Positions 55,230-63,535 of a stretch of DNA of 64,000 bases are shown one piece after another. Source of the stretch: Agreia sp. VKM Ac-1783 (GTDB lineage Bacteria > Actinomycetota > Actinomycetes > Actinomycetales > Microbacteriaceae); contig NZ_FXWI01000006.1 of NCBI RefSeq assembly GCF_900177765.1, positions 1-64,000 on the forward strand. The letters are read 5' to 3'. The position numbers and the translations under genes were made by a program. Numbering within the stretch: position 1 is the first letter of the stretch; each line of letters begins with the position of its first letter. The notes under the pieces were generated by a model. It saw only the letters and a program-made list of their open reading frames with translations. It was not told the origin of the DNA and ran no database searches.

Positions 55230-56037
55230 GAGTCGGCGCCACGGCAAGCCTGTAGCGCGCCGGCGTCGTGCCGAATCGAGCCTTGAACGCCGTGATGAAG
55301 CTACTCACCGATTCGTAGCCGACCGCCCGCGCGGCGTGCTGAACCTCATCGCCGTCCCCCAGCATCCGGGCCGCCGCATGGAGCCGCGCCCGCACGCGCC
55401 ACTCGCGGAACGAACTGCCCGTATCGGCCAGGAACGCTCGAGCCAGTGTCTTCGAGCTCACACCCGACGAGAGCGCCCACGCCGCGAGCGACCGCTGGTC
55501 TGCCGGATGCGCGAGCAATGACGACGCGACGGCTCGGGCGCGCGGGTCGCGCGGCAACGCCACGGCGTCGTGCTGCGCCGGGGCGTCCGCGAGCAGATCG
55601 GCAAGCAGTTGCCGAACCTGCTGGCGCCGCGCAGCATCCGGCGACGCATCTACGAGGTGCAGCATCAGCGCTCCCGCGAGCGCCTCCCCTTGCAGGGCGC
55701 GAGGTCTGCTCCACGAGTCACCGCTCGGCCTCAGAGCCGTGTCGGCGTAGACGCTGATCAATTCGCCCGGCTCGTCGAAGGCCATCTCGTGGCTGATGCC
55801 GGCGGGGATCCATGCGAGGTGCTCTCGACGGAGGTGCCAGCGTTCGCCTTGGACGGAGAGTTCCATCGAGCCGGAGACCATCCAGGCGAGCTGATCCTCC
55901 TGATGCTGGTGGGTGGCGAAGAGGGTTCCCTGGTCGACCCGAGAGCGAGAGGCGAAAAAAGGGGCGTCTGTCTTATCGGGAACATCGGGTGACGCATCCG
56001 TTGCCTTCTCGGGCAGCAAGTATGTGGCAGCGGACAT
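55192..56037 (-). CDS. AraC-family regulator with N-terminal cupin
   Basis: 281 residues. Cupin-like sensor (about 30-105): GTLFATHQHQEDQLAWMVSGSMELSV. AraC double HTH at the C-terminus: SLAAWALSSGVSSKTLARAFLADTGSSFREWRVRARLHAAARML and HAARAVGYESVSSFITAFKARFGTTPARY. It is divergent from the iron-siderophore operon, with an iron box between them, so it likely activates siderophore uptake in response to the siderophore, like AlcR/YbtA-type proteins. The last 12 codons overlap the convergent gene. Confidence 0.88.
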   Translation of the reverse strand: MSAATYLLPEKATDASPDVPDKTDAPFFASRSRVDQGTLFATHQHQEDQLAWMVSGSMELSVQGERWHLRREHLAWIPAGISHEMAFDEPGELISVYADTALRPSGDSWSRPRALQGEALAGALMLHLVDASPDAARRQQVRQLLADLLADAPAQHDAVALPRDPRARAVASSLLAHPADQRSLAAWALSSGVSSKTLARAFLADTGSSFREWRVRARLHAAARMLGDGDEVQHAARAVGYESVSSFITAFKARFGTTPARYRLAVAPTLTSGDRQHDRRP

Positions 56038-56091
56038 GGGGATGTCGTTCCTCGGATAGTTCTGTCTTCTCAGGGCGATGGCGCGTCAAGC

Positions 56092-56110
56092 TTAGGCAAG
56101 GCTAACCTGT
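56092..56110. promoter_or_regulatory. DtxR/IdeR-type iron box
   Basis: TTAGGCAAGGCTAACCTGT matches the 19-bp iron-box consensus TTAGGTTAGGCTAACCTAA at about 14 positions, including the TTAGG and GCTAACCT half-sites. It lies between the AraC and binding-protein genes, 48 nt before the latter, so Fe(2+)-loaded DtxR/IdeR should repress the uptake operon. Confidence 0.8.
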
Positions 56111-56157
56111 GTTCGCATCACGACGCACCCGACGATGCCCCTCACGACGAAGGACCC

Positions 56158-57228
56158 ATGAATACGATCTCCCCGGCCCGCCCGCGCGCAGCCTCCCTCG
56201 CCCGTCGACTTCTCACACTCTCCGCAATCATCAGCCTGAGTGGCGCCGCTTTGACCGGCTGCGCGACGTCTGCCGAGGCCGCCGCCGACAACCCGAACTA
56301 CACGACAGAGCCGAGCGACAGCTTTCCCGTGACCGTCGAGCACCAGTTCGGCGAGACCGTCATCCCGTCCGAGCCACAACGCGTCGTCGTCGTCGGCCTG
56401 ACCGAACAAGACATCCTGCTCGAGCTCGGCGTCGCTCCCATCGCCACTACCGAGTGGTACGGCGAGCAGCCCTACGCCGTGTGGCCGTGGGCCACCGATC
56501 TGCTGGGCGACGCCAAGCCGACCGTGCTCGACCAGACCGACGGCCTCGAATTCGAGAAGATCGCGTCGCTGAAGCCCGACCTCATCGTGGGAACGAACGC
56601 GGGTCTCACCGAAGACGCGTACAAGAAGCTCGCCGCCATCGCACCGACCGTCACGGGCGTCGAGGGCTCAGGCCTCTACTTCTCCGATTGGCAGGACCAG
56701 ACCCGCCAGGTGTCCAAGGCGATGGGCCGATCCGCCGAGGGCGAGGCGTTGATCGAGGGCGTCGAGACGGCCTATGCCGAGGCTGCCGCCGCGCATCCGG
56801 AGTTCGCCGGGCTCACGGCCAGCTTCTCGCAGGGCGTTCCCTACGACGGCAACCTCTACGTCTACCCCGACGGGCTCAACACCGACTTCCTCACCGACCT
56901 CGGCTTCGTGATGACACCCGGACTCGAGAAGTACGCTCCGGAGGAGGGCCAGCAGGCGCTCATCTCGCCCGAGAACATGAGTCTGATCGACGCCGACGTG
57001 ATCGTCTTCGCCACCGAGAGCGACGACGGCGTCAAGGAGATCCTCGACTTCGGCACCACCTCGAGCCTCAGCGCGGTCACCGGCGGACACGCGGTGTTCA
57101 GCAACCCCGAGCTGTCGGGTGCCATCTACTTCCTCACTCCCCTGAGCCAGAAGTACGTCCTCGAGAAGCTCGTTCCACGCCTGGTCGACGCTGTCGACGG
57201 CACCGCGCCGCAGAGCGTCGAGGGCTGA
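56158..57228 (+). CDS. Iron-siderophore ABC importer, binding lipoprotein
   Basis: 356 residues. Lipobox ALTGC (about 31-35). FepB/FhuD-type binding fold: PQRVVVVGLTEQDILLELGVAPIATTEWYG, FEKIASLKPDLIVGTNAG, long central helix and AFxxLGF-like TDFLTDLGFVM. It binds ferric siderophore outside the cell for the FecCD permeases encoded next. Downstream of an iron box. Confidence 0.92.
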   Translation: MNTISPARPRAASLARRLLTLSAIISLSGAALTGCATSAEAAADNPNYTTEPSDSFPVTVEHQFGETVIPSEPQRVVVVGLTEQDILLELGVAPIATTEWYGEQPYAVWPWATDLLGDAKPTVLDQTDGLEFEKIASLKPDLIVGTNAGLTEDAYKKLAAIAPTVTGVEGSGLYFSDWQDQTRQVSKAMGRSAEGEALIEGVETAYAEAAAAHPEFAGLTASFSQGVPYDGNLYVYPDGLNTDFLTDLGFVMTPGLEKYAPEEGQQALISPENMSLIDADVIVFATESDDGVKEILDFGTTSSLSAVTGGHAVFSNPELSGAIYFLTPLSQKYVLEKLVPRLVDAVDGTAPQSVEG

Positions 57229-57244
57229 GCTGAGCACCCTCGCG

Positions 57245-58255
57245 GTGCGCACTCCCCGCGCATCAGACAGGCGCCGGATGCTCGGCCTGGCCGCCGCGGT
57301 CGGCGCACTGATCGCGGCGGTCGTGCTGAGCATCGTCGTCGGCTCGAACCAACTCGGGCCGGCCGAACTCTGGCACGCGCTCACGGCCTACAGCGGAACG
57401 ACCACTGATCAAGTCGTGGTCGATCTGCGAGTGCCGCGCACCGTCGCGGCGCTCGTGGTGGGTGCCGGACTCGGTGTGGCGGGAGCCGTCATCCAGGCAC
57501 TCACCCGCAACCCTCTCGGCGACCCGGGCATCCTCGGTGTCGATGCCGGGGCCGGGCTCTTCGTCGCGATCGGCGTGCTGCTGGGCGCGGCAAGCCCGGT
57601 GCAGTATCTGCCCTTCGCATTCGTCGGCGCTTTTGTGGTGACGGTGCTGGTCTACGTCGTCGGTTCGGCCGGTCGCGGCGCACCCGATCCGATCCGCCTC
57701 ACACTCGCGGGCGTGGCGTTGGCCGCCGTGCTCACGGGCATCACGACCGCCATGACGCTGCTCGACCCGGTGACCTTCAACAGGCTGCGCGCCTGGAGCG
57801 CCGGCTCGTTCATCGAGCGCGGTTTCGATGTGATCCTGCCCGCCCTTCCGTTCGTGGTGGTGGGCGTTCTGCTCGCGCTCTTCTGCGCACGGCCGCTCAA
57901 CACCATGGGGCTCGGTGATGACCTGGCATCGTCGCTCGGCACGAACATCGTGCGCACCCGCGTCATCTCGGTGGTCGCCATCACGCTGCTCACCGGCGCA
58001 GCCACGGCGATCGCCGGGCCTGTCGCGTTCGTCGGGCTGATGGTGCCGCACATCGCCCGCTGGATCGTGGGGCCCGACCAGCGCTGGATCATCCCGTACT
58101 GCGTCGTGATCGCTCCGGTCGTGCTCCTGGTCTCGGATGTGATCGGCCGCGTCATCCTGTGGCCGAGCGAGGTACCCGTCGGCGTCGTGACCCCGTTCGT
58201 CGGGGCGCCCGTGCTCATCCACCTCGTGCGCCGGGCGAAGGCGAGTTCGCTATGA
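57245..58255 (+). CDS. FecCD-type siderophore permease 1
   Basis: 336 residues, GTG start, nine to ten transmembrane helices. DLRVPRTVAALVVGAGLGVAGAVIQALTRNPLGDPGILGVDAGAGL is the FecCD signature, and GPVAFVGLMVPHIARWIVGPDQRW forms the ATPase-contact loop. It pairs with the next permease (ATGA overlap). Confidence 0.93.
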   Translation: MRTPRASDRRRMLGLAAAVGALIAAVVLSIVVGSNQLGPAELWHALTAYSGTTTDQVVVDLRVPRTVAALVVGAGLGVAGAVIQALTRNPLGDPGILGVDAGAGLFVAIGVLLGAASPVQYLPFAFVGAFVVTVLVYVVGSAGRGAPDPIRLTLAGVALAAVLTGITTAMTLLDPVTFNRLRAWSAGSFIERGFDVILPALPFVVVGVLLALFCARPLNTMGLGDDLASSLGTNIVRTRVISVVAITLLTGAATAIAGPVAFVGLMVPHIARWIVGPDQRWIIPYCVVIAPVVLLVSDVIGRVILWPSEVPVGVVTPFVGAPVLIHLVRRAKASSL

Positions 58256-59304
58256 GCCGCGTCGATTTCGGCTCGCGCACCGCCGTGCTGCGGCGGGGCC
58301 CTTTCTCGATTCGGTTCCGGATGCGCACCGCGCTCATCGGCGCAGCACTGGCTCTGGCGACGGTGGTCGTCGCCATTCTCGCCCTCTGCCTCGGCGACCT
58401 GCCGCTGAGCCCGGTCGATGTGGTGTCGGCACTGCTGGGCTCTCAGGAGGGGCTCGCGCACCTCGTGGTGTTCGAATGGCGGCTGCCGCGAGTGCTCAGC
58501 GCCATGGTGTTCGGAGCGGCGTTGGGCGTCTCGGGTGCCATCTTCCAGTCGCTCACTCGCAATCCGTTGGCGAGTCCCGATGTGATCGGCCTCTCTGCCG
58601 GGTCGTACGCCGGCGGTCTCATCATGATCATCGTGTTCGGAGTCGGCGCGGGCTCTGTGCCCGTGGCGGGCGGGGCGATCATCGGAGGCCTGCTCGCGGC
58701 CGCCGCCGTCTACGTGCTCGCGTACCGCAACGGCATGCACGGGTTCCGTCTGATCGTCGTGGGCATCGGTGTCTCGGCCATGCTCGAGGCGCTCGGCGTG
58801 TATCTGATTCTGCGCGCGAAGCTCGAAGTCGCCATGGTGGCGAGCGTGTGGGCGCTGGGCTCGCTCAACCCGGTGGGCTGGGCGCAGCTCGTTCCCGCCG
58901 TCGTCGTGGTCGCCGTCGTCTTCGTCGCGCTGGGCACTCTGGTGGGGCCGATGCGACAGCTCGAGCTCGGCGATGACGCGGCCCGATCGCTCGGCTCGAG
59001 GGTGGAGCCGGCACGGCTGTGGCTCGTCGTGTGCGCGGTCGCGCTGAGCGCGGTCGTCACGGGCGCCGCTGGCCCGATCGCGTTCATCTCGCTGGCCGCA
59101 CCGCAGATCGCGAAACGAATCACGCGAACCGCCGGGATCGCCCTCGTACCCTCGGCGCTCGTCGGAGCACTGGTTCTGACGGCGTCGGATATCGTCGCCC
59201 AGTTCGCGCTGCCCGACAACCTGCCCGTCGGGCTCGTCACCGTGGTCGGCGGCGGCGGCTACCTGGTCTGGCTCCTCATCCACGAAGTCCGGAGACGACG
59301 TTGA
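58252..59304 (+). CDS. FecCD-type siderophore permease 2
   Basis: 350 residues from ATG 58252. FEWRLPRVLSAMVFGAALGVSGAIFQSLTRNPLASPDVIGLSAGSYAG and GPIAFISLAAPQIAKRITR repeat the family motifs. A basic N-terminus of about 20 residues precedes the first helix. It forms the channel heterodimer with permease 1; its stop overlaps the TTG start of the ATPase gene. Confidence 0.93.
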   Translation: MSRVDFGSRTAVLRRGPFSIRFRMRTALIGAALALATVVVAILALCLGDLPLSPVDVVSALLGSQEGLAHLVVFEWRLPRVLSAMVFGAALGVSGAIFQSLTRNPLASPDVIGLSAGSYAGGLIMIIVFGVGAGSVPVAGGAIIGGLLAAAAVYVLAYRNGMHGFRLIVVGIGVSAMLEALGVYLILRAKLEVAMVASVWALGSLNPVGWAQLVPAVVVVAVVFVALGTLVGPMRQLELGDDAARSLGSRVEPARLWLVVCAVALSAVVTGAAGPIAFISLAAPQIAKRITRTAGIALVPSALVGALVLTASDIVAQFALPDNLPVGLVTVVGGGGYLVWLLIHEVRRRR

Positions 59305-60125
59305 CCCTTCATTCCCCCGCTTCCATCTCCGCGTCGCCGAGGCTCGCGGCCTCGGACATCACCATCGGCTACGACCGACGGGTGATCTCCCGAGAGCTGT
59401 CCGTCGAGATTCCCGACGGCTCGTTCACCGTGATCGTCGGACCGAATGCGTGCGGCAAGTCGACACTGCTGCGAGCTCTGTCGAAGCTCATCGTGCCGAG
59501 TGCGGGTCAGGTGGTGCTCGACGGGCGCTCGATCTCGTCGTACAAGGCTCGAGAGGTGGCGCGCGTGCTGGGCCTGCTGCCGCAGACGTCGCTGGCACCA
59601 GACGGCATCACGGTGGCCGACCTCGTGGCTCGCGGGCGGCATCCGCACCAGGGGTTCATGCGGCAGTGGTCGCCGGCCGACGAGGCCGCCGTCATCGCGG
59701 CGATGGATGCGACCGGGGTGACCGAGCTCTCGGGTCGGCACGTCGACGAGCTCTCGGGCGGTCAGCGACAGCGAGTGTGGGTGGCGATGGTACTCGCGCA
59801 ACAGACTCCCCTGATGCTGCTCGACGAACCCACGACCTTCCTCGACATCGCGCATCAGATCGAGCTCATGGAGCTGTTCACCGACCTCAATGAGCAGGGC
59901 ACCACGCTCGTGGCTGTGCTGCACGACCTCAACCAGGCGGCCCGCTATGCGACGCACCTGATCGCCATGAAAGACGGATCGGTCGTGGCACAGGGAGCCC
60001 CGTCTGAGATCGTGACGGCGTCGCTGGTCGAGGAGGTGTTCGGGCTGCGCTGCGTCGTGGTGCCCGACCCGGTGACGGGCATGCCCTCGGTCGTGCCGAT
60101 CGGGCGCGAACGAGCAAACCGGTGA
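59301..60125 (+). CDS. Siderophore ABC importer, ATP-binding protein
   Basis: 274 residues, TTG start (TTGA overlap). Walker A GPNACGKSTLLRAL; Q-loop LPQTSLAPD; signature ELSGGQRQRVWVAMVLAQ; Walker B MLLDEPTTFLDIAHQ; H-loop VLHDLNQA. A FepC/FecE-type ATPase powering the two FecCD subunits. All motifs intact, in contrast to the half-transporters that follow. Confidence 0.95.
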   Translation: MTLHSPASISASPRLAASDITIGYDRRVISRELSVEIPDGSFTVIVGPNACGKSTLLRALSKLIVPSAGQVVLDGRSISSYKAREVARVLGLLPQTSLAPDGITVADLVARGRHPHQGFMRQWSPADEAAVIAAMDATGVTELSGRHVDELSGGQRQRVWVAMVLAQQTPLMLLDEPTTFLDIAHQIELMELFTDLNEQGTTLVAVLHDLNQAARYATHLIAMKDGSVVAQGAPSEIVTASLVEEVFGLRCVVVPDPVTGMPSVVPIGRERANR

Positions 60126-61750
60126 ACCCACACGCTTCCGGCTCACGTCGGCGTTGGGCTCCCCGGATGCTGCTCCAGGCGCCCGGAGAGCCTCCTCGCA
60201 CACGACCCCTCCGCGTCGACGACGCCACGACCGCGAGGCGCCTCACTCTTCGGGTGATGACGGCTGCACCGCGCTATTCCGTTCCCGCGGGAGCGCTCAG
60301 CGTCACCCATCAGATCGGCGAGGCGCTCGTGCCCGTGCTCATGGGCCTCGCGATCGAGCGCGCCGTGTCGACCGGTGACCTCGGGCAGCTCATGCTCTGG
60401 CTCGGGCTGCTCGCCGTCGACTTCGCGCTGCTGTCGTTCTCCTGGCGCTTCGGCTCGCGCCTGGCCGAACTCGGCATGCTCGCCGTTCAGCACAGCCTGC
60501 GCACGCTCGTGACGGAGCGCCTGTTGCTGCGCGCATCCGGTGCCCGCCGTGCCTCAGACCAACCGGGCGTCGCCCTCTCGCTCGCCACCTCTGATGTGAA
60601 CCGGCTTTCTTCGGCGGTGGAGATCGGCGTCTACCCGGTGGGGCAATTCGCAGCCGTGCTGTTCGGTGGCGGACTCTTGCTCGTGATCTCGTGGCCGCTG
60701 GGAATCGCCGTGCTCGTCGGGGCTCCGCTGCTGCTGTGGGTCACCGAACGGGCCGGACGCACGTTGCGCGACCGCAGCGGTGACGAGCAGGAGGCCGCAG
60801 CCGTCGCCGCGGGCCAGGCAGCGGACCTCATGACGGGCTACAGGGTGATCCGTGGAATCGGTGCCGAGGCCGAAGCGTCGCGGCGCTATAAGCAGACCAG
60901 CCGCGCCGCGCTCGCCAGCACGCTGCACGCTCGTCGCGCCGAGGGGGTGTTCGGCGGAACGATGGACGTGGCCAGCGGCCTCTTCTTGACCGGCATCGCC
61001 GTGGCTGCCGCGCTGAGTGCGGTCACCGGTGGCCTCGGACTCGGCGAGTTGATCGCTGTGGTCGGGCTGGCGCAGTTCCTCATCGATCCGTTGCAGTACG
61101 CGGCCCGCAATGCGGGGGCGCTGTGGGCCTCGGCGACGGCATCGTCGGCCCGTCTCCTCGCGCTGCTGCGCGAGGCAGATCCGGATGCGACGGGCGCCGC
61201 CCGAAGCAGGCGTCCCGCTGCCCGTGGCATCGGTCGCATCGGGGAGGGCGAACTCGTCGGTGTCGCGTCCGATGGCGTCGAGGCCCAGAGGGTGATCGCG
61301 GCGCTGCGGCAGACGCATCCGGATGCTCTGGCCGTGCCCAATGCGGCGCATCTCTTCACGGGAACGGTGTGGCAGAACGTCGCGTTGCCCGGAGTCGAGG
61401 CGACGCGCGCCCGGGCAGCACTCACCGCTGCGGGCTGCGACGAACTCCTCGATCTCTTGACGCAAGGCTGGGACAGTCCTGTCGGTGAGGGCGGCTCCGC
61501 ACTGTCGGGAGGCCAGCGGCAGCGCGTCGCTCTCGCCCGCGCCTTGGCTCAGGATGCGCCGGTACTCGTGCTGAATGATCCGACGACGGCGGTCGACGCC
61601 GTCACCGAGGCGGGCATCGCTGACCGCCTGCGGTCGGAGCGCACCGGCAACCGCACGGTCCTGGTCACGCAGTCCCCGGCCCTACTCGCTATCGCCGACC
61701 GTGTGGTGCGCGTCGACAGCCCCGGCTCTCGCACGGGCTCCGCAGCGTGA
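60122..61750 (+). CDS. ABC half-transporter, exporter fold, with degenerate ATP-binding motifs but intact LSGGQ
   Basis: 542 residues, GTG start (GTGA overlap). Six transmembrane helices (about 50-330) of the type I exporter fold, then a short NBD (about 350-540). The place of Walker A reads GELVGVASDGVEAQRVI (no GKS/T), the Q-loop Gln is Asn (VPNAAHLF), Walker B/catalytic site is VLVLNDPT instead of DEPT, and the H-loop His is Gln (VTQSPAL). The signature LSGGQRQRVALARAL (about 461) and D-loop AVD are intact. It cannot bind ATP normally itself but offers a working signature to its partner, encoded next with a 4-nt overlap. Its place in a siderophore operon suggests an IrtAB-like role (ferric-siderophore import or processing) or siderophore export. 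Confidence 0.88.
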   Translation: MNPHASGSRRRWAPRMLLQAPGEPPRTRPLRVDDATTARRLTLRVMTAAPRYSVPAGALSVTHQIGEALVPVLMGLAIERAVSTGDLGQLMLWLGLLAVDFALLSFSWRFGSRLAELGMLAVQHSLRTLVTERLLLRASGARRASDQPGVALSLATSDVNRLSSAVEIGVYPVGQFAAVLFGGGLLLVISWPLGIAVLVGAPLLLWVTERAGRTLRDRSGDEQEAAAVAAGQAADLMTGYRVIRGIGAEAEASRRYKQTSRAALASTLHARRAEGVFGGTMDVASGLFLTGIAVAAALSAVTGGLGLGELIAVVGLAQFLIDPLQYAARNAGALWASATASSARLLALLREADPDATGAARSRRPAARGIGRIGEGELVGVASDGVEAQRVIAALRQTHPDALAVPNAAHLFTGTVWQNVALPGVEATRARAALTAAGCDELLDLLTQGWDSPVGEGGSALSGGQRQRVALARALAQDAPVLVLNDPTTAVDAVTEAGIADRLRSERTGNRTVLVTQSPALLAIADRVVRVDSPGSRTGSAA

Positions 61751-63516
61751 GCGCCACGAGCTCCTCCGCGAGCGCATCCGGAGCCCGCCGAACTGCCGAC
61801 CGGCTGCCGGTCGCCGACACTCGAACGGTCTGGCGAGAGGCCAGGCGCTCGCTCGCCGGTCGATGGTGGCAGCTCGCGGGTGTCGTCACTCTTCTGACGG
61901 GCGGCGCCGCTGCCGGCGTCGTGTCGCCACTCGCACTCGGAGCCGTTGTCGACATCGTCCAGTCGGGCCGCGCGTCTGGCGACCCGGCAGCCGTCTGGAT
62001 GCTCGGCGGCTGGATGGCCGCATCCATTCTGCTGGCCGCGCTTCTGGGGGCGGCGGGAGTGATCGGGGCGTCGCGTCTGATCGAAGTAGCACTGGCCGAT
62101 CTGCGGGAGCGGATGGTCGACACGGCGTTCCGTCTGCCGCAGTCGCGGGTCGAGGTCGCCGGCACAGGCGACCTCATCTCGCGAGCAGGCGACGATGTGG
62201 CGGTCGTCGCCGAGGCGATTCCGAGTGTGGTTCCCGCACTGGCGGGCTCGTTCTTCACGATCGCCGTGACGCTCGTGGGCATGGCCGTGATAGACCCCTG
62301 GTACGCGGTGGTGCTGCTTGTCGTGGTGCCCGTGCACGCACTGGCCGTGCGAGGCTACCTCCGACACGCTCCTCAGGTGTACGCGGGCGAGCGTGCGGCG
62401 GTGGCCGATCGGGCTCACCACCTGCTCGACAGCCTGCGGGGCCTCGAGTCTGTGCGCGCCTACGGTCTCGCCCCCGCGCACATCGTTCGGATCGCCCGCG
62501 TCTCATGGGCCGTCGCCGGCTGGACCATGCGCGCCCGCGCCATCCAGAACGTGTTCTTCGCGCGTCTGAACCTGGCCGAGCTGCTCGGCATGGGCGGACT
62601 GCTCGTGGTGGGTTTCGTTCTCGTGTCGAACGGTTCGGGCAGCATTGGAGGCACGACGGCCGCAATGCTGCTGTTTCTGCGACTGTTCGGGCCCATCAAC
62701 GAACTGCTCTTCGTGGTCGACGAGTTGCAGTCGGCACTAGCCTCGCTCGGTCGCATCGTGGGCGTGATCACGTGCGCTCCGCAGCGGCGGCCCTCGCGCG
62801 TCGAGAGCGCCGCGTCGGCGGGCACCGTGCGTCTGACGGGCGTGGCCCACTCCTATATAGAGGGCCACGACGTGCTGAGTGACATTCACTTCGAGCTGTC
62901 GCCGGGCGAGACCGTCGCGGTCGTTGGCGCGTCGGGCGCGGGCAAGAGCACCCTCGCGGCGCTCGTCGCCGGAGTTCACGAGCCGACCGAGGGCTCGGTT
63001 GAGCAGGAGTGTTCGGTCGTGCTGGTCACGCAAGAGGTTCACGTATTCGACGCGACCCTGCGGGCGAACCTCACGGTGGCGCGAGCCGATGCCACGGACG
63101 AGGCCGTTGTGGATGCGTTGGCCCGGGTCGGCGCAACGCCTCTCGTCTCGAGACTGGCTAGCGGGCTCGACGAGCCGCTCGGCTCGTCGGGCACGACGCT
63201 GACACCGGCGGAGGCGCAGCAGCTCGCCCTGGCGCGGGTGCTCCTGGCAGATCCGGAGTTGGTCATTCTCGACGAGGCGACCGCCGAGGGCGGATCCCGC
63301 GACGCCGACAGGCTCGACCGAGCGGCAGCCGAGGTGGGGCGCGGTCGAACCGTGCTCATCGTGGCCCACCGACTCAGCCAGGCCGCCACGGCCGATCGAG
63401 TGATCCTGATGCACGACGGCCGCATCCATGAGCAGGGCTCGCACGCCGAGCTGGTCGCGGCCGGAGGCGGCTATGCCCGCCTCTGGCGAGCCTGGTCGCG
63501 TGAAGGCGAGGCGTAG
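61747..63516 (+). CDS. ABC half-transporter, exporter fold, with intact Walker motifs but degenerate signature
   Basis: 589 residues from GTG 61747 (GTGA overlap). A Ser/Ala-rich leader and six transmembrane helices (about 40-330). The NBD has Walker A VGASGAGKST (about 394-403), Q-loop VTQEVHVFDATL, Walker B LVILDEAT and H-loop IVAHRLSQ, all intact. Instead of LSGGQ it has LTPAEAQQLALARVLL (about 485), and the D-loop reads AEGG instead of ALD. These are exactly the elements that would serve the dead site of the partner. The pair should therefore be an obligate heterodimer with one functional ATP site. Confidence 0.9.
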   Translation: MSATSSSASASGARRTADRLPVADTRTVWREARRSLAGRWWQLAGVVTLLTGGAAAGVVSPLALGAVVDIVQSGRASGDPAAVWMLGGWMAASILLAALLGAAGVIGASRLIEVALADLRERMVDTAFRLPQSRVEVAGTGDLISRAGDDVAVVAEAIPSVVPALAGSFFTIAVTLVGMAVIDPWYAVVLLVVVPVHALAVRGYLRHAPQVYAGERAAVADRAHHLLDSLRGLESVRAYGLAPAHIVRIARVSWAVAGWTMRARAIQNVFFARLNLAELLGMGGLLVVGFVLVSNGSGSIGGTTAAMLLFLRLFGPINELLFVVDELQSALASLGRIVGVITCAPQRRPSRVESAASAGTVRLTGVAHSYIEGHDVLSDIHFELSPGETVAVVGASGAGKSTLAALVAGVHEPTEGSVEQECSVVLVTQEVHVFDATLRANLTVARADATDEAVVDALARVGATPLVSRLASGLDEPLGSSGTTLTPAEAQQLALARVLLADPELVILDEATAEGGSRDADRLDRAAAEVGRGRTVLIVAHRLSQAATADRVILMHDGRIHEQGSHAELVAAGGGYARLWRAWSREGEA

Positions 63517-63535
63517 GCCCTGGTACCGTGACTCG

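Noticed and set aside
60122-63516. Reading the two half-transporters as decaying pseudogenes
   Set aside because: Both frames are full length, overlap cleanly, and the missing motifs are complementary, which fits a specialised heterodimer better than decay.
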